A stretch of DNA of 64,000 nt from Saturnia japonica (GCA_033032175.1 CM065313.1:14299327-14363326); one strand, 5' to 3'. Positions 47,862 through 60,792 are shown, counted from the stretch's first letter. The notes: generated from the sequence alone by a model not told the origin. Numbers and translations: made by a program.

Positions 47862-48313
47862 AAATAAATACTAATATTATAGAGATTGTTTTTTGTTTGA
47901 ATGCGCTAATCTCTAGAACTATTAATCAAATTTCAAATACTGTTTTTGCATTTTTATAGCCTACTAGCAAACCCGGCCACGCGTTATTGAGTCGTTTTGG
48001 AGTCCATAGGGAATATTGATCTGATCGCTACCAAACTTCACAGGATCACCCGCTGGGCTTTTATGGAGATTATCTGAAAATTGCATCAAACTCACTCCAG
48101 CCGGTGTACTCCACACGGATACGGATCCTACATACAGACATCAATTTTTGTATATAAAAAAGAATGAAAGAAGTAATAAGAAGAAGATTTATTGAAGAAG
48201 GTTATAGCGAACCAGTTTTACCATGACCGCAAAGTAATCTGGTAATCTGTAGGCAAGTATGAGTAGTTAGAAGAATAATAGGCTACACGGGTGAAACCGC
48301 TGAGAACAGCTAG
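47862..48313 (+). mobile_element. Non-autonomous Helitron with degraded 5' end
   Basis: Begins near AATACTAATATTATAGAGAT and ends ACGGGTGAAACCGCTGAGAA, CAG, then CTAG (48310-48313) before T. Its ending matches that of the element at 28242. A minus-strand CTAG-type end (CTACTAGCAAACCCGGCC) lies inside it near 47961. Confidence 0.6.
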
Positions 48314-51143
48314 TGGTGATATTTCAACATTTTATTTCATTATAATTATTATGAGATAGAGAATTAAAAATGTAATGTAATATGCGTTACGCAAGAATAT
48401 ATAAAATACAGCTCAGCGAATAGAACTTACGTTTTATTGCTACTATTGTTTTCATTGCCATACCTATCTAATAATACACCACGGTTGTGTAATATACGAA
48501 TGTTTTTTAAAGTTAAGACGTAAACAGTAGCGTATCTGTGATAAAAACGGTAAACACATCAAACGGAACTTCCACAAACAATTTATGAAACATCACTCGA
48601 CGGAGGTTATGAGCAAATAAAATTGCCTGTATTTAGGTGACTCATAGGTACTAGTGAGTTTTTTCGTTTTTGAACTTGCAAAAACTTTCTTATAGTTATT
48701 TGTTTTAAGTAGGAAAATTACTATTAAATAAGTCTTGTCACACTGAACTGCACTGAGCTGGCATGAAATATTTTAGAAAATTCTCAGCCTCCTCTGATAA
48801 ATCTTTTGCACTTAAAAAAGATTTACAGTCTTAGTGACCTTTTTAATGAAATGGCAAAAACATTTAGAAATATTTGTCACAAATAAATATACGAAAGGAA
48901 AAACCTTCCTTTCCATCATTACGTCAAAGTCACCATAAATATCAATTACATAGGAGGGACACTCGCTTTTTTATTGACCTATAAAAGTTCTTTGTTCAGC
49001 TTTAAACGACCAATAAAACGTAAGGAAAAATAATTAAATGGGATCTGTTAAGAGAGCACCTTGAATATCACTTATCAATATAAATTCGTTTATAGTTATT
49101 ATAGGCTGTCACCTTTTTTGTAGGAAAGATTTTTAAAAATTAAATTAACTCTATGGCCTTCGTACGTTACACAGATTAGCCTTAGATGATTCAATCTCGG
49201 GATCCCGGTAGTATTTCTTTCCTAAAAGTTTCGGGATTGAATTACGACAAATACCGGGATATTCGGGATCAACAAAAAAAAATTAAATTGTTATGCAACA
49301 TCGCATAACAAGAAAAAATTTTTGTGATCCATCCTGTTTTTTCCAGATCATGCGATTAGTTTGCGTTTACGCCGACTCGGATTGGAGACGAACTATTGTA
49401 ATTTTCTTAAATAAAATTTTTATGACTGATTTCATTTTCGCAGTAAAAATAGCAGGTAAAGTATCTAACCATTTAAAACCAAATCTGGTTATTTTAATGT
49501 AATAAGATAAATAGAGATCTCTGTAGAGACCTGTTCATTAAAGGAACTTGTCTGATTATTTGTTTTGAAATTTAACGTATTAATTTTAAGAGGTATAGAC
49601 AGCTTATGTACTTGGTTTATTTTAAGGGAAGTTTGAAATGGTTTGATTTTGTTTAACTTAATTTTTCTGGCAAAATTTTAAACATAATATTATCTGGTCA
49701 TGTCAATTTCATGATTCATATTGATCTGTGTAAATGAATATCGTTGTTTATTTCTAACTGACTTAAAAAAAAGGAGGTTTTCAATTTGAATGATTTTTTT
49801 ATGAAAGTTCAGACATAATTTTTTTTAATGAACCTATTTAGATGGTTATTTTTTCATTGGAAAGGGGTCATCTCAAGGGTGTATTTTAATTTCATTGTCA
49901 CTGGATCTTAGACTTCGAAGGTATACTAGGTATTTCAAAATAATGGTTGGCTTTTGTGTTAAAAAATGTTTTGTAAGATATTTAAGTTGAATTTTAACAT
50001 CTTACTTTTTAAAATTATTATTTTATAAACGTTTAATTATTTTGTGAATACAAAAATCATTAAAGCAGATTTTTATTATTTTTACCTGACTTCAATCTTG
50101 GGATTATGTCGGAATCCCGGGATTAGCTTTCGAAAATGCTGAAATCCTGGGATTAGAAAAAAGGAAAATCCTATAGTACTCGACCCCAATGAAAAACCTT
50201 TTCAATTCCAAATTTCGGTTCAACATTAACGAGTCGTCGACTAGGCAACTAACGACGGTCACCAGTGGATAACTTGGCGTCAATAAATAGGTAACGCGTC
50301 ATCAATGAATATGAATCGCATCGGCAATCAGATTTCCTTGAATATCAGATATCAACTCGGCGTCAACTAGACTAGACTTGACACTAAGTAAATGAAGAGA
50401 AGGCACAGACGGGTGGGCCAGCAACGTTTTGCAGGCTAGTTGTAAGCGCTTTGTAGACGAGGGGCTGATGCATGGGCAACGCAGGTTCAATGAGTGACAA
50501 ACGAGTCGAAGATAGCCATAAGCGAACGACGTGTATACCACGCCTCGTTCACGCACCGTACAATTATTTCAATAAAATATTGAAAATAACACCGTAAGAA
50601 ACACGATGTAAAGCTTATATCTTCTTCTTTTTCTTCTGGCGCCGCAAAAAGGACTTGCCAGTGTCAATTTTTTAAGCCGTCGTAAAATTTTCCAATATAC
50701 AAAGTGGGGTGCAATGTGCGAAGACATTTACCACAGAATATAATCTGTGCCTTTACACTGGTTCCACTTCTAAAGTAAACTACAGTGTCACTAAAATAAG
50801 ATGGCGGTGGAAATTTTAGGAATTAAAGCGGCCGGCTTGCAGAATCACAGCAAACTGAAACAGAATATTAAAAATTCGAACTAAATATTCTTGTGTATTT
50901 ATTTTGTATCAACTTAATTCAATTTTAGAGTCAATCATGGGATTAAAGTTTAAATAGTGAACATAGGTTATGTGCACAGTGGCGCACTGTTGCGCCAACA
51001 TAATATACTGGTGGCACTGTAAAGTAAAAATAAATAAATGAAAAACAAATTTTATTCATTTAAAAAAACTCTTCATTAAGAATGGTTTTTGTTACTTTCG
51101 TCATCAGTATAATTATGCACCTGGTGGGGTAACAGTACCTATT
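48314..51143. other. Non-coding stretch, mostly unassigned
   Basis: About 49195-49275 and 50095-50170 both contain repeated CCCGGGAT/TCGGGAT-type words (GGGATCCCGG, CCGGGATATTCGGGATC, GAATCCCGGGATTAG), suggesting related arms of a dispersed repeat about 0.9 kb apart. The minus-strand frame at 50302-50556 lies in a less AT-rich patch and could not be assigned. No gene is supported. Confidence 0.35.
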
Positions 51144-51554
51144 AAAGGCCCCACTGACTAATAGGTGGCCGGCAAATATTAGCCAGTCTGTTAATCGTAA
51201 TAGATCACACACTTACAGTTTCTTTTAAGGTTTTGGAATGACGGTTAAAGTGAACCTCGAGTGTCAGTCGACAGGTATCGGCTGGACAGTCCGTAACCTC
51301 AAGGCCAAATTAAATACTCACTTGCAGACCGGTGCACTATGTGAACTTACGATTTGCTGCAATGTTGTACTGCCGACTGCCGACTATCGCTATCCGCGTG
51401 CCAGTACGTGGACATGGACAGATAACAGAGCCGATATTGGACCATTGCCGGCAGGCAAGAATCGCTTAATGAGTGGACTTATAGTGAAAATAGACAAAAA
51501 GCCGACTGATCAGACGAAAGATTGCCGGCCAACTGTTGGTCAGCGGGGCTCTTT
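51144..51554. mobile_element. MITE with ~32-bp imperfect terminal inverted repeats
   Basis: Left end 51144-51175 (AAAGGCCCCACTGACTAATA...GGCCGGCAA) and right end 51522-51554 (TTGCCGGCCAACTGTTGGTC...GGGGCTCTTT) are inverted copies with a few mismatches. The element is about 0.41 kb. TTTA/TAAA next to both ends may be part of the target duplication. A 109-residue frame at 51238-51567 runs through it and is regarded as chance. Confidence 0.72.
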
Positions 51555-52365
51555 AGCCATACCGTGAAGCAGATATTTCATTGGTTTGATCTCCATCCAA
51601 TCTTGGCAAACTTTTGGGTGTTGAACCTAATTCTTTACACATTTTCTCAGCATTATATTCGGTTATTACAATTTCAAAATATGACAACTATATTGATATA
51701 CAATATACCTGCCTACTATAGTGTCAACCCTATTTTTGATAGTAGTTAACAAGGCGTTAATATTATAAAAACAAAATAAATATATATATATAGCTCTTTA
51801 GACAGAGTTTTCTTTAGCGGGCAAGGAAAAGTTACTATGAAGAAAAATAAATGTCCAATACCCTGCGAATGACGGTTTGTACAATTGGTTACGTAACGTT
51901 TGACACTCACATTGTAAATCTATAAACTAAGTAGGTACATTAAAACGTTATGTATTATCATATTGTCACTGTTCAATTACTAGGATAAAATTGATTTTGA
52001 AAGAAAGAAAACACATTTTTTGTTACACATACATAAAAGTAAAATAAGCTTAATTAATAATACAAAACAACAAAGACAAAAGAAAAATAAAGAGTTTTTA
52101 ATCCAAAAAAAAAGGCAAACAGTTTAGGTACCTTATGACTTGACCGGACCTAGCCTGAGAAACTTATCAAGTGCATGCTTTCTATGTTCATTTTGAAACA
52201 AATCCAGGAAAATAGAAGTGTAAAGTTTTCATGTAGGGGAGCGAGGGGCTTTCTGTAACAGGGGTAAGTAGTAACAGTGCTTGTTCACTAGGAATTTAAA
52301 CTTTATTAATGTATTTCTTTGACTCAATCTTATCATAATAACGCGCCGCGTCACGTCATAGCAGT

Positions 52366-52448
52366 ATACAAGTTCGGTGAAGCTGTAAAAGCCGCAGCGG
52401 CTCCAGGGCCCCTAGGCTAACAGTGTAGTCAGATCTAAAAAAAAAAAA
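52366..52448 (+). mobile_element. Short SINE copy with clear target duplication
   Basis: GTCATAGCAGT is present on both sides (52355-52365 and 52449-52459). The insert contains GGTGAAGCTGTAAAAGCC, GGCTCCAGGGCCCCTAGGCT and a run of twelve A at its end. Same family as 25901. The clean duplication and A-tail show it is a retroposed unit, although no polymerase III boxes are visible. Confidence 0.8.
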
Positions 52449-52785
52449 GTCATAGCAGTCAGTGTCCTGCCAGGTGGCGCAGTGGGTAGGTGTGTGCAAG
52501 CGTTCCGTTGTCGGCAGGTAATGTATAATTTTGCTTTTGTAATCTTTGGTTGACTTTATTATTATCGACAATCTGGAGCTTTTTTGCTTTTATTTGGTGT
52601 TAAAATATATCTATGTATGATGTCGAATAATAGTTTTCGAGATTACTAAATTGATTTAATAGTTAACGTGTTAAATATTAAGAACTATGCCTTGGGGTTA
52701 ATTGTAACAAATCTTGGGTTATGTTGTAACATGTTACAACTTGCCCCCATATTGCTGTATGTTATTTGTAATGTAATATTCCTTT

Positions 52786-53265
52786 TTGTTTAGAATGAGA
52801 GTGTATAAGAGAAAGACTGAGCGGGCAATACAAAGCCAAGAGGTATATGAGTTAGCTGCAATTGAAGTTTTAGAAAACAAGTGTAGTATTCAGAAGACGA
52901 GTAAGAATTTTGGTCTTCATCACGTATACGTTAACAGATACATTAAGAAAAAGAAGAATAATGAAAGTCCAAAGGTTGGTTATGTCAAGCCTAGACAAGT
53001 ATTCACAGAAGAAGAAGAATGTAAAAAGTCTTCATATATCCTCAAGTGAGCTGAAATATAATTTGGATTACTTCCTATAGAAATAAGGAAAGCAGCTTAT
53101 CAATGTGCTGTGCAAATTAGTGCTAAAAAAATTCCGCTTCTTGAAATACACATCAGAAAAAGAAGCTTTGAGGATGGAATATGAAGAAAAGATGAAGAAA
53201 ACGCAGAAAAAAGATGATAAAGAAAAGGAAAAACGAAAGGGAAATAGAAAACTATATTTTAGTTA
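52786..53265 (+). pseudogene. Pogo/psq-HTH transposase remnant
   Basis: The first part (52786-53046) reads VYKRKTERA, then IEVLENKCSIQKTSKNFGLHH, a psq-type helix-turn-helix, and RQVFTEEEE. A stop follows, and the frame goes on with FGLLPIEIRKAAYQCAV (near 53060-53115), the family segment that leads into the CENP-B-type domain. It then jumps to a Lys/Glu-rich tail (EEKMKKTQKKDDKEKEKRKG, to about 53265) like the C-terminal end of these proteins. The DDE catalytic core is missing. Possibly a domesticated HTH fragment, but the stop and deletion favour a dead remnant. Confidence 0.7.
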
Positions 53266-53596
53266 ATTATTTAGTAGAAGAAACATTTTACAGAAGTACC
53301 TCATTATATTTGTTAACTACCTAATTATTTGTTGAAAATAAAGCAGAATTTGAAGAGAATAAATGAGTAAAGGTGTAAATTTCTCGTTTTTTATTATTTT
53401 TATAAGTTGTAACACTTCCCTTTTATTAGAAAAAAAAAACTTAAAGAGTTACCTACAGATTTCATATTTTTTCATTTAGACTTCATAGAAGAATGAATAG
53501 AGTATCAATCAAAATTTAGTGATTGATAATTTATAGAATACATCTATAGATATAACATTATTTCTAAAAATTGTAACAACAAGCTCCTCACTCCCC

Positions 53597-54951
53597 TACT
53601 TACCAAAAAGATTATTTTTATTTACAATCTAATCTTCAAAGAAACAAATCTGATTAATAACAAAAATGGAACAACATTTCCAAACACAAAATATTATCAA
53701 ACAGTGATATTTACGTTAAGTTATTTTATGTGAATAATAACTTTGGCGGTATTCAACTAAAAGTGTTTCCAGTTATTTCAATTTATTCATCAAAGGATGT
53801 TAGAAATTAAAGGATTTCTATAGCTTTATTTTATTAAGCTTTAATACAGCTGAAGAGATTATTCAAAATTCAAAACATTTAACAACATGATATTGTCAAT
53901 TTCTTAATTCAATGAAGAGTAGAAAGAATATGATGTCACGAGATATAAGACTTTTCGAATTTTTTTATATCTAGCATTTGTATGTTGAACAACAATGCGC
54001 ATCTCCTTTCTTATAAAATCTATGTCTATGAATTAAAAAGAAAATTTATATTGAGTTGCTATGATACAAACATTAAGAAAAGAAATATGTTAAAAAAGAA
54101 ATGTGGTTTATTTAAAAATTGCCCCGTAATCCTCCTCCTCAACATTGTACACAATTATCCTCCATGTTTAGTCATGAAAATTGACAACTAAGTCTAAAAA
54201 GGGAACTAGTTTTCGATTGGGTGTAGCGAAACAAGCTTATAGTAGCTTGGCAACAGAGTTTCATATTGAGAATTGTAACTAACTTTAATTAAACTTTTAC
54301 TAAAGTTTTACTTTTTTAAAGTATTTCTGTCTGGGCTTTTACATGTTCATAAAACTCCGTACAAGTCATTAAGTTTATAAATCTGGCTGTGTAATATTCA
54401 AAACAGAGTATTAAGTAGCATTCGATTTCTTTCATTGATCTACTGACTCGATATTAAGAAATTGATCCTTCCACGTTGGCATTGGGGCCAGGTATCGAAA
54501 ACAAATAAATTAGCATAATTTAAGCATATGTCATTTTCGCGAAGGATTTTTTGTTTTATCTAAAAAGTGAAATCACATCTCTAGTACAGAAGTTTCCTCC
54601 TTCCAGTCTTGTGGGTCAAAGTCCTCCGAATTTTATTGTTGAAAGCAATTGTCGCGTCGCACAAAATTTCCACAATATTTTCTTGACCCAAGCGTAGTCA
54701 AGTAATTATGTGCGAGTGTTTGAAATGCCGTGATCGTGATGTAATATTGCTTTGTGGGAGTATAAATGTAATAAATTCTTCACTTAATGTTTTATTCCAG
54801 TTTGTAATAGTTACAAAACATACATAATATAATTATATATTATATGATTCAGTCAAAGTTCCAAATATCGGTAACTATCCATCAAAGTATAAATATCCGT
54901 ATGTAACTATGGTTATTAAAATAAATGATCGTTTCCAGCCAGAAGTATTTT
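53597..54951. other. AT-rich stretch, no gene seen
   Basis: No exon, RNA gene or element end was recognised before the start of the tandem duplications. The small frame at 53982-54191 has no motif. Confidence 0.3.
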
Positions 54952-55400
54952 AGTGCTGCCATAGCTTTGTCAGGATGTTGGGACAGAGGGCGTAATGTCG
55001 GTGACAGTCACGATATATCGGGACAAAAGACAACCCTACATATGATACAACCGAACATTGCCTTGCTGAGCATGTTCTATCGTCTGTATCATGGTGAGTG
55101 CTCTGAGAAGCTGTTCAATGTAATTCCCACATCTCCTTGACATTACACAACCACACAGTCTGACCTTCGGAATCACAATTTTACGCTTTATCTTCCTTAC
55201 CTTATTTTTGTCGTACTGTAAATCTGTGGAACCATCTCCCGGGCAATGTGTTTTCTCCTTACTACGACATCGGGTCCTTCAAGCGTAACGTGAAGATATA
55301 TTTATGCAGGTGGACATGATAGCGGCGACCGCCGAAGGATTTCGATTTCTCAGTGGTCTTCCTTGTGTTTGGATTGTACTGTGCTTACCTTCAAGGTCAG
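54952..55400 (+). pseudogene. LINE 3' end (C-terminal ORF2 fragment), in unit 1
   Basis: The reading includes LSMFYRLYHGECSEKLFNVI (to 55140), then after frame changes NLWNHLPGNVF and GSFKRNVKIYL to 55319. These are the C-terminal wording of reverse-transcriptase proteins of jockey/RTE-like LINEs (FYR.Y.GECS, then LWN.LP..VF, GSFK..V). The following GGATTGTACTGTGCTTACC is the probable 3' untranslated end, also seen at 43890. The fragment lacks a catalytic domain. Confidence 0.7.
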
Positions 55401-56579
55401 TAAAAAATAAATTTTATATTGAGTTTTTGCCAGTACATATTTCAAACTATCATACAGTAGTGGTTTTTGTTTTTTATTCATAAAGTTGTTTTGTGTTAAT
55501 ATTATGTAATACAGCTGCCATTTTGCATAATTAAGCTTGGATCGTGCACAAGTAAAGTGGATCCGAAACAATAACATTAACCATGAATTCAGAGATGTAA
55601 CAAAACCCTCCTTAGAAAGCTCTAAGAAGGGAGCGACCATTTTGTTAGAATACTGAAATAATCATAAGACAGAACACTCTATATTCACTCGATAATGGCA
55701 GTAATGGTTTCAATAAAGAGGACTAGTTGCCAATTGAGGAAGAAGAAGAAGAATATGAACTTTTATATTGAATTGAATTATGCGAAATTATCTTTTAAAA
55801 GTTTATTTCTTAACAATTTGCCAAATTTCGTTCATTAATCTCAGAGTATGAAATTATCCCCAAATAGCCAATAAAGGGTAAGAATTGAAGTGTGAAAAAC
55901 TTTATCTTCGAAAACTTCCGAAATATATTTTTCTTAATCTATTCGAATATTTAAAGTGTCTATCGAACTTTAAAGCGTAAGTATACAAAAAGCGAAATAT
56001 AAAATGAAAAAAAAAATAGATGTATTTTGAGAACTACAACACTTGGAGATGAGAGGGTTGGTTAGTACGTTTAGTGAGAACAACAGTATTATAAAATATT
56101 TGTAAATACTGTAAAATGCGAGTACTAATCAATGACTCATATATAATCAAGATAACAATTTTAATGCAAAAGTATAGTTGATTTATTTATTCTAGCTTGG
56201 CGATTAATTTTATAGTTCAGAGAAGTAGCCAGGTAAAAATGACCCTACCACCATGCTATGGTTACAACGATGCTTTCTTTCACAGGGAGTTTATGTTATT
56301 GTAAGATTAAAATCTAAATCAGTCGACGTGGTATTTATTTATGGAAATTGATGACCGATGACCAATACATTAAACTGGCTTTATAGTGAAAGAGTATATA
56401 CATTATTCAGTGCATTGGTATTTTACACAATTTAAAAACAAAGCAATGTAAGAAGAGATTAGATTGTTAAAAAAGATTAATGTTAGTCAAATACTCCAAA
56501 GTATATGAAATAAAATAAATAAACAAAAGTAAATAAATGTATAAAAATTTGGCAAGTGCGTGTTTGGACTACGCGTAGT

Positions 56580-57068
56580 GTAGGGTTCCGCAGTTACACG
56601 TCACAATGTGCAGCCTTACAGAGGAAATTTAAAATTATTTACAATGGAATTTGTATGAAGTTACATCTCTTAGTAAATTGTATAAGTTGATTGACTACTA
56701 CTCGTTACTTTGTCCCATATCCAAAACAACTGTATAGCTGGCAGGTGGGGGGCACTTGAGTCTAACAAAAATTAGCTCTTTAAAGATTAATATTACGCAA
56801 ACGGATACTTGAATGGTGTTCGCACACCCGCAATATTTTCGAACGACATAACCAACTACGATGGGTTAGACGAGAAAAAATATTTCCACTTTATGTGTAG
56901 GGGAGGTACCCTAAACAATAAAAAAAAACCTTATCTACGTGATTAACATGCATAGGTACCCATACCAAATTACAGTTTTTTGAGTACTAAGAATCCTTGA
57001 GCTAAACCGCGGACAGACAGACAGATATAGCGGAACTATAAGGGTTCCTTGTTGACTTTGGAACCCTA
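56580..57068. mobile_element. MITE-like repeat with TAGGGTTCC/GGAACCCTA ends, copy 1
   Basis: Begins TAGGGTTCCGCAG and ends TTTGGAACCCTA, an inverted pair, with GGACAGACAGACAGATATAG and AAGGGTTCC near the right end. Such text is frequent in lepidopteran intergenic DNA. No coding. Further copies, produced by the duplications, lie at 59488-59975 and 62230-62716. Confidence 0.55.
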
Positions 57069-57706
57069 AATAGGCAATGTCATGAAAAAAATAATAACAT
57101 GTCTATCAAAATATCCATAGAAAGTAAATAAAACAAACTATATAAAAATCATTTACAACAATCAATCACTGTACAAATAAATTGCTACAAATATTTATAA
57201 AATTTCAAATATATTATTTGAGCAAGCCCTCATCGCCTTCAAAGTTTGAAGCATTCAGCTTTGTAGCAAATATAGAAAAATTATAGATAAGACAATAAAT
57301 ATCGTTTTAATAAAACAAAGTACAACTAAACTTGAAATCATTACTTAGTTCTAAATTCTTTCATATTTCATTCATTATTATTCATTGTTTCAACATTGAT
57401 GCTAAATACGACATAAAGTATTAACAAAATAATACTTGATTAATGGTGGCTTAGCTTGATTCAAAGTAAATCTTCCTTTGAGTGCTGAGTAATTAACCTC
57501 GATTCATTATAATTATTTTTACCTAAAAGGTGACAACCCCAGTTAAACTTGAACATTTTTATGAATTCGCAATTTAACCTTTCCTTGCTATTTTTATAAA
57601 ATCTTAGAACGTAGTACAGTTTCATTTCTTTAAGCCAGTTTGAATAAAAGATTTATTTCATCCATTTCAATTTTGATCCTAAGGATAAAAGATAAAATTT
57701 GATTTT

Positions 57707-57861
57707 AACATAACCTACCATCACACCTGAATCCCCGATGGGTTAGGCAGAGGTGTACCAATGTACACCCACAGTTCGCCGTGTATGTTTTAGGTCCTAT
57801 GTAATAGGGGTTAGCCTATTGCTATTAATCCGGCACAAAAACAAACTCTTAGCTGCTAATT
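57707..57861 (-). mobile_element. SINE, reversed, truncated at the duplication junction
   Basis: The minus strand reads GCAATAGGCTAACCCCTATT and ACACCTCTGCCTAACCCATC, matching the SINE body. The part towards the tRNA-like head is missing because the duplication junction cuts it. The 99-residue frame across the junction (57753-58052) is a fusion created by the duplication, not a gene. Confidence 0.8.
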
Positions 57862-57863
57862 TT

Positions 57864-58310
57864 AGTGCTGCCATAGCTTTGTCAGGACGTTGGGACAGAG
57901 GGCGTAATGTCGGTGACAGTCACGATATATCGGGACAAAAGACAACCCTACATATGATACAACCGAACATTGCCTTGCTGAGCATGTTCTATCGTCTGTA
58001 TCATGGTGAGTGCTCTGAGAAGCTGTTCAATGTAATTCCCTCATCTCCTTGACATTACACAACCACACAGTCTGGACTTCGGAATCACAATTTTACGCTT
58101 TATCTTCCTTACCTTATTTTTGTCGTACTGTAAACCTGTGGAACCATCTCCCGGGCAATGTGTTTTCTCCTTACTACGACATCGGGTCCTTCAAGCGTAA
58201 CGTGAAGATATATTTATGCAGGTGGACATGATAGCGGCGACCGCCGAAGGATTTCTATTTCTCAGTGGTCTTCCTTGTGTTTGGATTGTACTGTGCTTAC
58301 CTTCAAGGTC
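57864..58310 (+). pseudogene. LINE 3' end, copy in unit 2
   Basis: Same C-terminal LINE fragment as at 54952. Here CRTVNLWNHLPGNVF...YDIGSFKRNVKIYLCRW can be read without a break in 58100-58231, still out of frame with the FYRLYHGECSE part. Confidence 0.7.
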
Positions 58311-59487
58311 AGTAAAAAATAAATTTTATATTGAGTTTTTGCCAGTACATATTTCAAACTATCATACAGTAGTGGTTTTTGTTTTTTATTCATAAAGTTG
58401 TTTTGTGTTAATATTATGTAATACAGCTGCCATTTTGCATAATTAAGCTTGGATCGTGCACAAGTAAAGTGGATCCGAAACAATAACATTAACCATGAAT
58501 TCAGAGATGTAACAAAACCCTCCTTAGAAAGCTCTAAGAAGGGATACTGAAATAATCATAAGACAGAACACTCTATATTCACTCGATAATGGCAGTAATG
58601 GTTTCAATAAAGAGGACTAGTTGCCAATTGAGGAAGAAGAAGAAGAATATGAACTTTTGTATTGAATTGAATTATGCGAAATTATCTTTTAAAAGTTTAT
58701 TTCTTAACAATTTGCCAAATTTCGTTCATTAATCTCAGAGTATGAAATTATCCCCAAATAGCCAATAAAGGGTAAGAATTGAAGTGTGAAAAACTTTATC
58801 TTCGAAAACTTCCCGAAATATATTTTTCTTAATCTATTCGAATATTTAAAGTGCCTATCGAACTTTAAAGCGTAAGTATACAAAAAGCGAAAAATAAAAT
58901 GAAAAAAAAAATAGATGTATTTTGAGAACTACAACACTTGGAGATGAGAGGGTTGGTTAGTACGTTTAGTGAGAACAACAGTATTATAAAATATTTGTAA
59001 ATACTGTAAAATGCGAGTACTAATCAATGACTCATATATAATCAAGATAACAATTTTAATGCAAAAGTATAGTTGATTTATTTATTCTAGCTTGGCGATT
59101 AATTTTATAGTTCAGAGAAGTAGCCAGGTATCGGAAAACTAAAAAATGACCCTACCACCATGCTATGGTTACAACGATGCTTTCTTTCACAGGGAGTTTA
59201 TGTTATTGTAAGATTAAAATCTAAATCAGTCGACGTGGTATTTATTTATGGAAATTGATGACCGATGACCAATACATTAAACTGGCTTTATAGTGAAAGA
59301 GTATATACATTATTCAGTGCATTGGTATTTTACACAATTTAAAAACAAAGCAATGTAAGAAGAGATTAGATTGTTAAAAAAGATTAATGTTAGTCAAATA
59401 CTCCAAAGTATATGAAATAAAATAAATAAACAAAAGTAAATAAATGTATAAAAATTTGGCAAGTGCGTGTTTGGACTACGCGTAGTG

Positions 59488-59975
59488 TAGGGTTCCGCAG
59501 TTACACGTCACAATGTGCAGCCTTACAGAGGAAATTTAAAATTATTTACAATGGAATTTGTATGAAGTTACATCTCTTAGTAAATTGTATAAGTTGATTG
59601 ACTACTACTCGTTACTTTGTCCCATATCCAAAACAACTGTATAGCTGGCAGGTGGGGGGCACTTGAGTCTAACAAAAATTAGCTCTTTAAAGATTAATAT
59701 TACGCAAACGGATACTTGAATGGTGTTCGCACACCCGCAATATTTTCGAACGACATAACCAACTACGATGGGTTAGACGAGAAAAAATATTTCCACTTTA
59801 TGTGTAGGGGAGGTACCCTAAACAATAAAAAAAAACCTTATCTACGTGATTAACATGCATAGGTACCCATACCAAATTACAGTTTTTTGAGTACTAAGAA
59901 TCCTTGAGCTAAACCGCGGACAGACAGACAGATATAGCGGAACTATAAGGGTTCCTTGTTGACTTTGGAACCCTA
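59488..59975. mobile_element. MITE-like repeat, copy 2
   Basis: Copy of 56580-57068 carried by the duplication; the terminal TAGGGTTCC and GGAACCCTA are intact. Confidence 0.55.
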
Positions 59976-60613
59976 AATAGGCAATGTCATGAAAAAAATA
60001 ATAACATGTCTATCAAAATATCCATAGAAAGTAAATAAAACAAACTATATAAAAATCATTTACAACAATCAATCACTGTACAAATAAATTGCTACAAATA
60101 TTTATAAAATTTCAAATATATTATTTGAGCAAGCCCTCATCGCCTTCAAAGTTTGAAGCATTCAGCTTTGTAGCAAATATAGAAAAATTATAGATAAGAC
60201 AATAAATATCGTTTTAATAAAACAAAGTACAACTAAACTTGAAATCATTACTTAGTTCTAAATTCTTTCATATTTCATTCATTATTATTCATTGTTTCAA
60301 CATTGATGCTAAATACGACATAAAGTATTAACAAAATAATACTTGATTAATGGTGGCTTAGCTTGATTCAAAGTAAATCTTCCTTTGAGTGCTGAGTAAT
60401 TAACCTCGATTCATTATAATTATTTTTACCTAAAAGGTGACAACCCCAGTTAAACTTGAACATTTTTATGAATTCGCAATTTAACCTTTCCTTGCTATTT
60501 TTATAAAATCTTAGAACGTAGTACAGTTTCATTTCTTTAAGCCAGTTTGAATAAAAGATTTATTTCATCCATTTCAATTTTGATCCTAAGGATAAAAGAT
60601 AAAATTTGATTTT

Positions 60614-60792
60614 AACATAACCTACCATCACACCTGAATCCCCGATGGGTTAGGCAGAGGTGTACCAATGTACACCCACAGTTCGCCGTGTATGTTTTAG
60701 GTCCTATGTAATAGGGGTTAGCCTATTGCTATTAATCCGGCACAAAAACAAACTCTTAGCTGCTAATTAGAATTTCACAGAAAAAAACAATG
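60614..60792 (-). mobile_element. SINE, reversed, longer copy
   Basis: Minus-strand SINE body that goes on to TTCTGTGAAATTCTAATTAG, equivalent to TTCTGTGAAATTATCAGTAG in the copy at 17689, but stops before the tRNA-like head. It shows what the truncated copy at 57707 looked like before the duplication junction. Confidence 0.8.

Larger units (their letters stand above)
52236..53596 (+). mobile_element. Pogo-like DNA transposon, internally deleted
   Basis: Ends GGGGAGCGAGGGGCTTTCTG (from 52236) and the complement of GGGGAGTGAGGAGCTTGTTG (to 53596) are inverted repeats; TA flanks each (52234-52235, 53597-53598). The subterminal regions carry several GTAACA/TGTAAC words. It holds a transposase remnant and was itself hit by a short SINE at 52366. 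Confidence 0.75.
54952..57863 (+). repeat. Tandem duplication 1, first unit (~2.91 kb)
   Basis: This unit is repeated immediately at 57864-60767 with very few differences. Differences seen: GCGACCATTTTGTTAGA present here after 55626 but absent at 58545; TATCGGAAAACTA absent here near 56229 but present near 59128; and scattered single bases. The left edge falls at the start of a LINE 3' fragment and the right edge inside a reversed SINE. The junction (GCTAATTTTAGTG near 57857) shows about 3 bp (ATT) shared between the two edges. Confidence 0.93.
57864..60767 (+). repeat. Tandem duplication 1, second unit
   Basis: This is a second copy of 54952-57863, about 5 bp shorter overall. It carries its own LINE fragment (57864-58310), MITE-like repeat (59488-59975) and reversed SINE. 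Unlike the first unit, the SINE continues past the end, so this unit keeps the original right flank. Confidence 0.93.

Noticed and set aside
50302..50556. 84-residue minus-strand frame in a less AT-rich patch
   Set aside because: No family resemblance, no splice context and no conservation evidence; it cannot be supported as a gene.
51238..51567. 109-residue open frame
   Set aside because: It lies almost entirely inside the MITE, runs into its terminal repeat, and has no recognisable motif.
57753..58052. 99-residue open frame across the duplication junction
   Set aside because: It fuses reversed SINE sequence to a LINE fragment and exists only because of the duplication.
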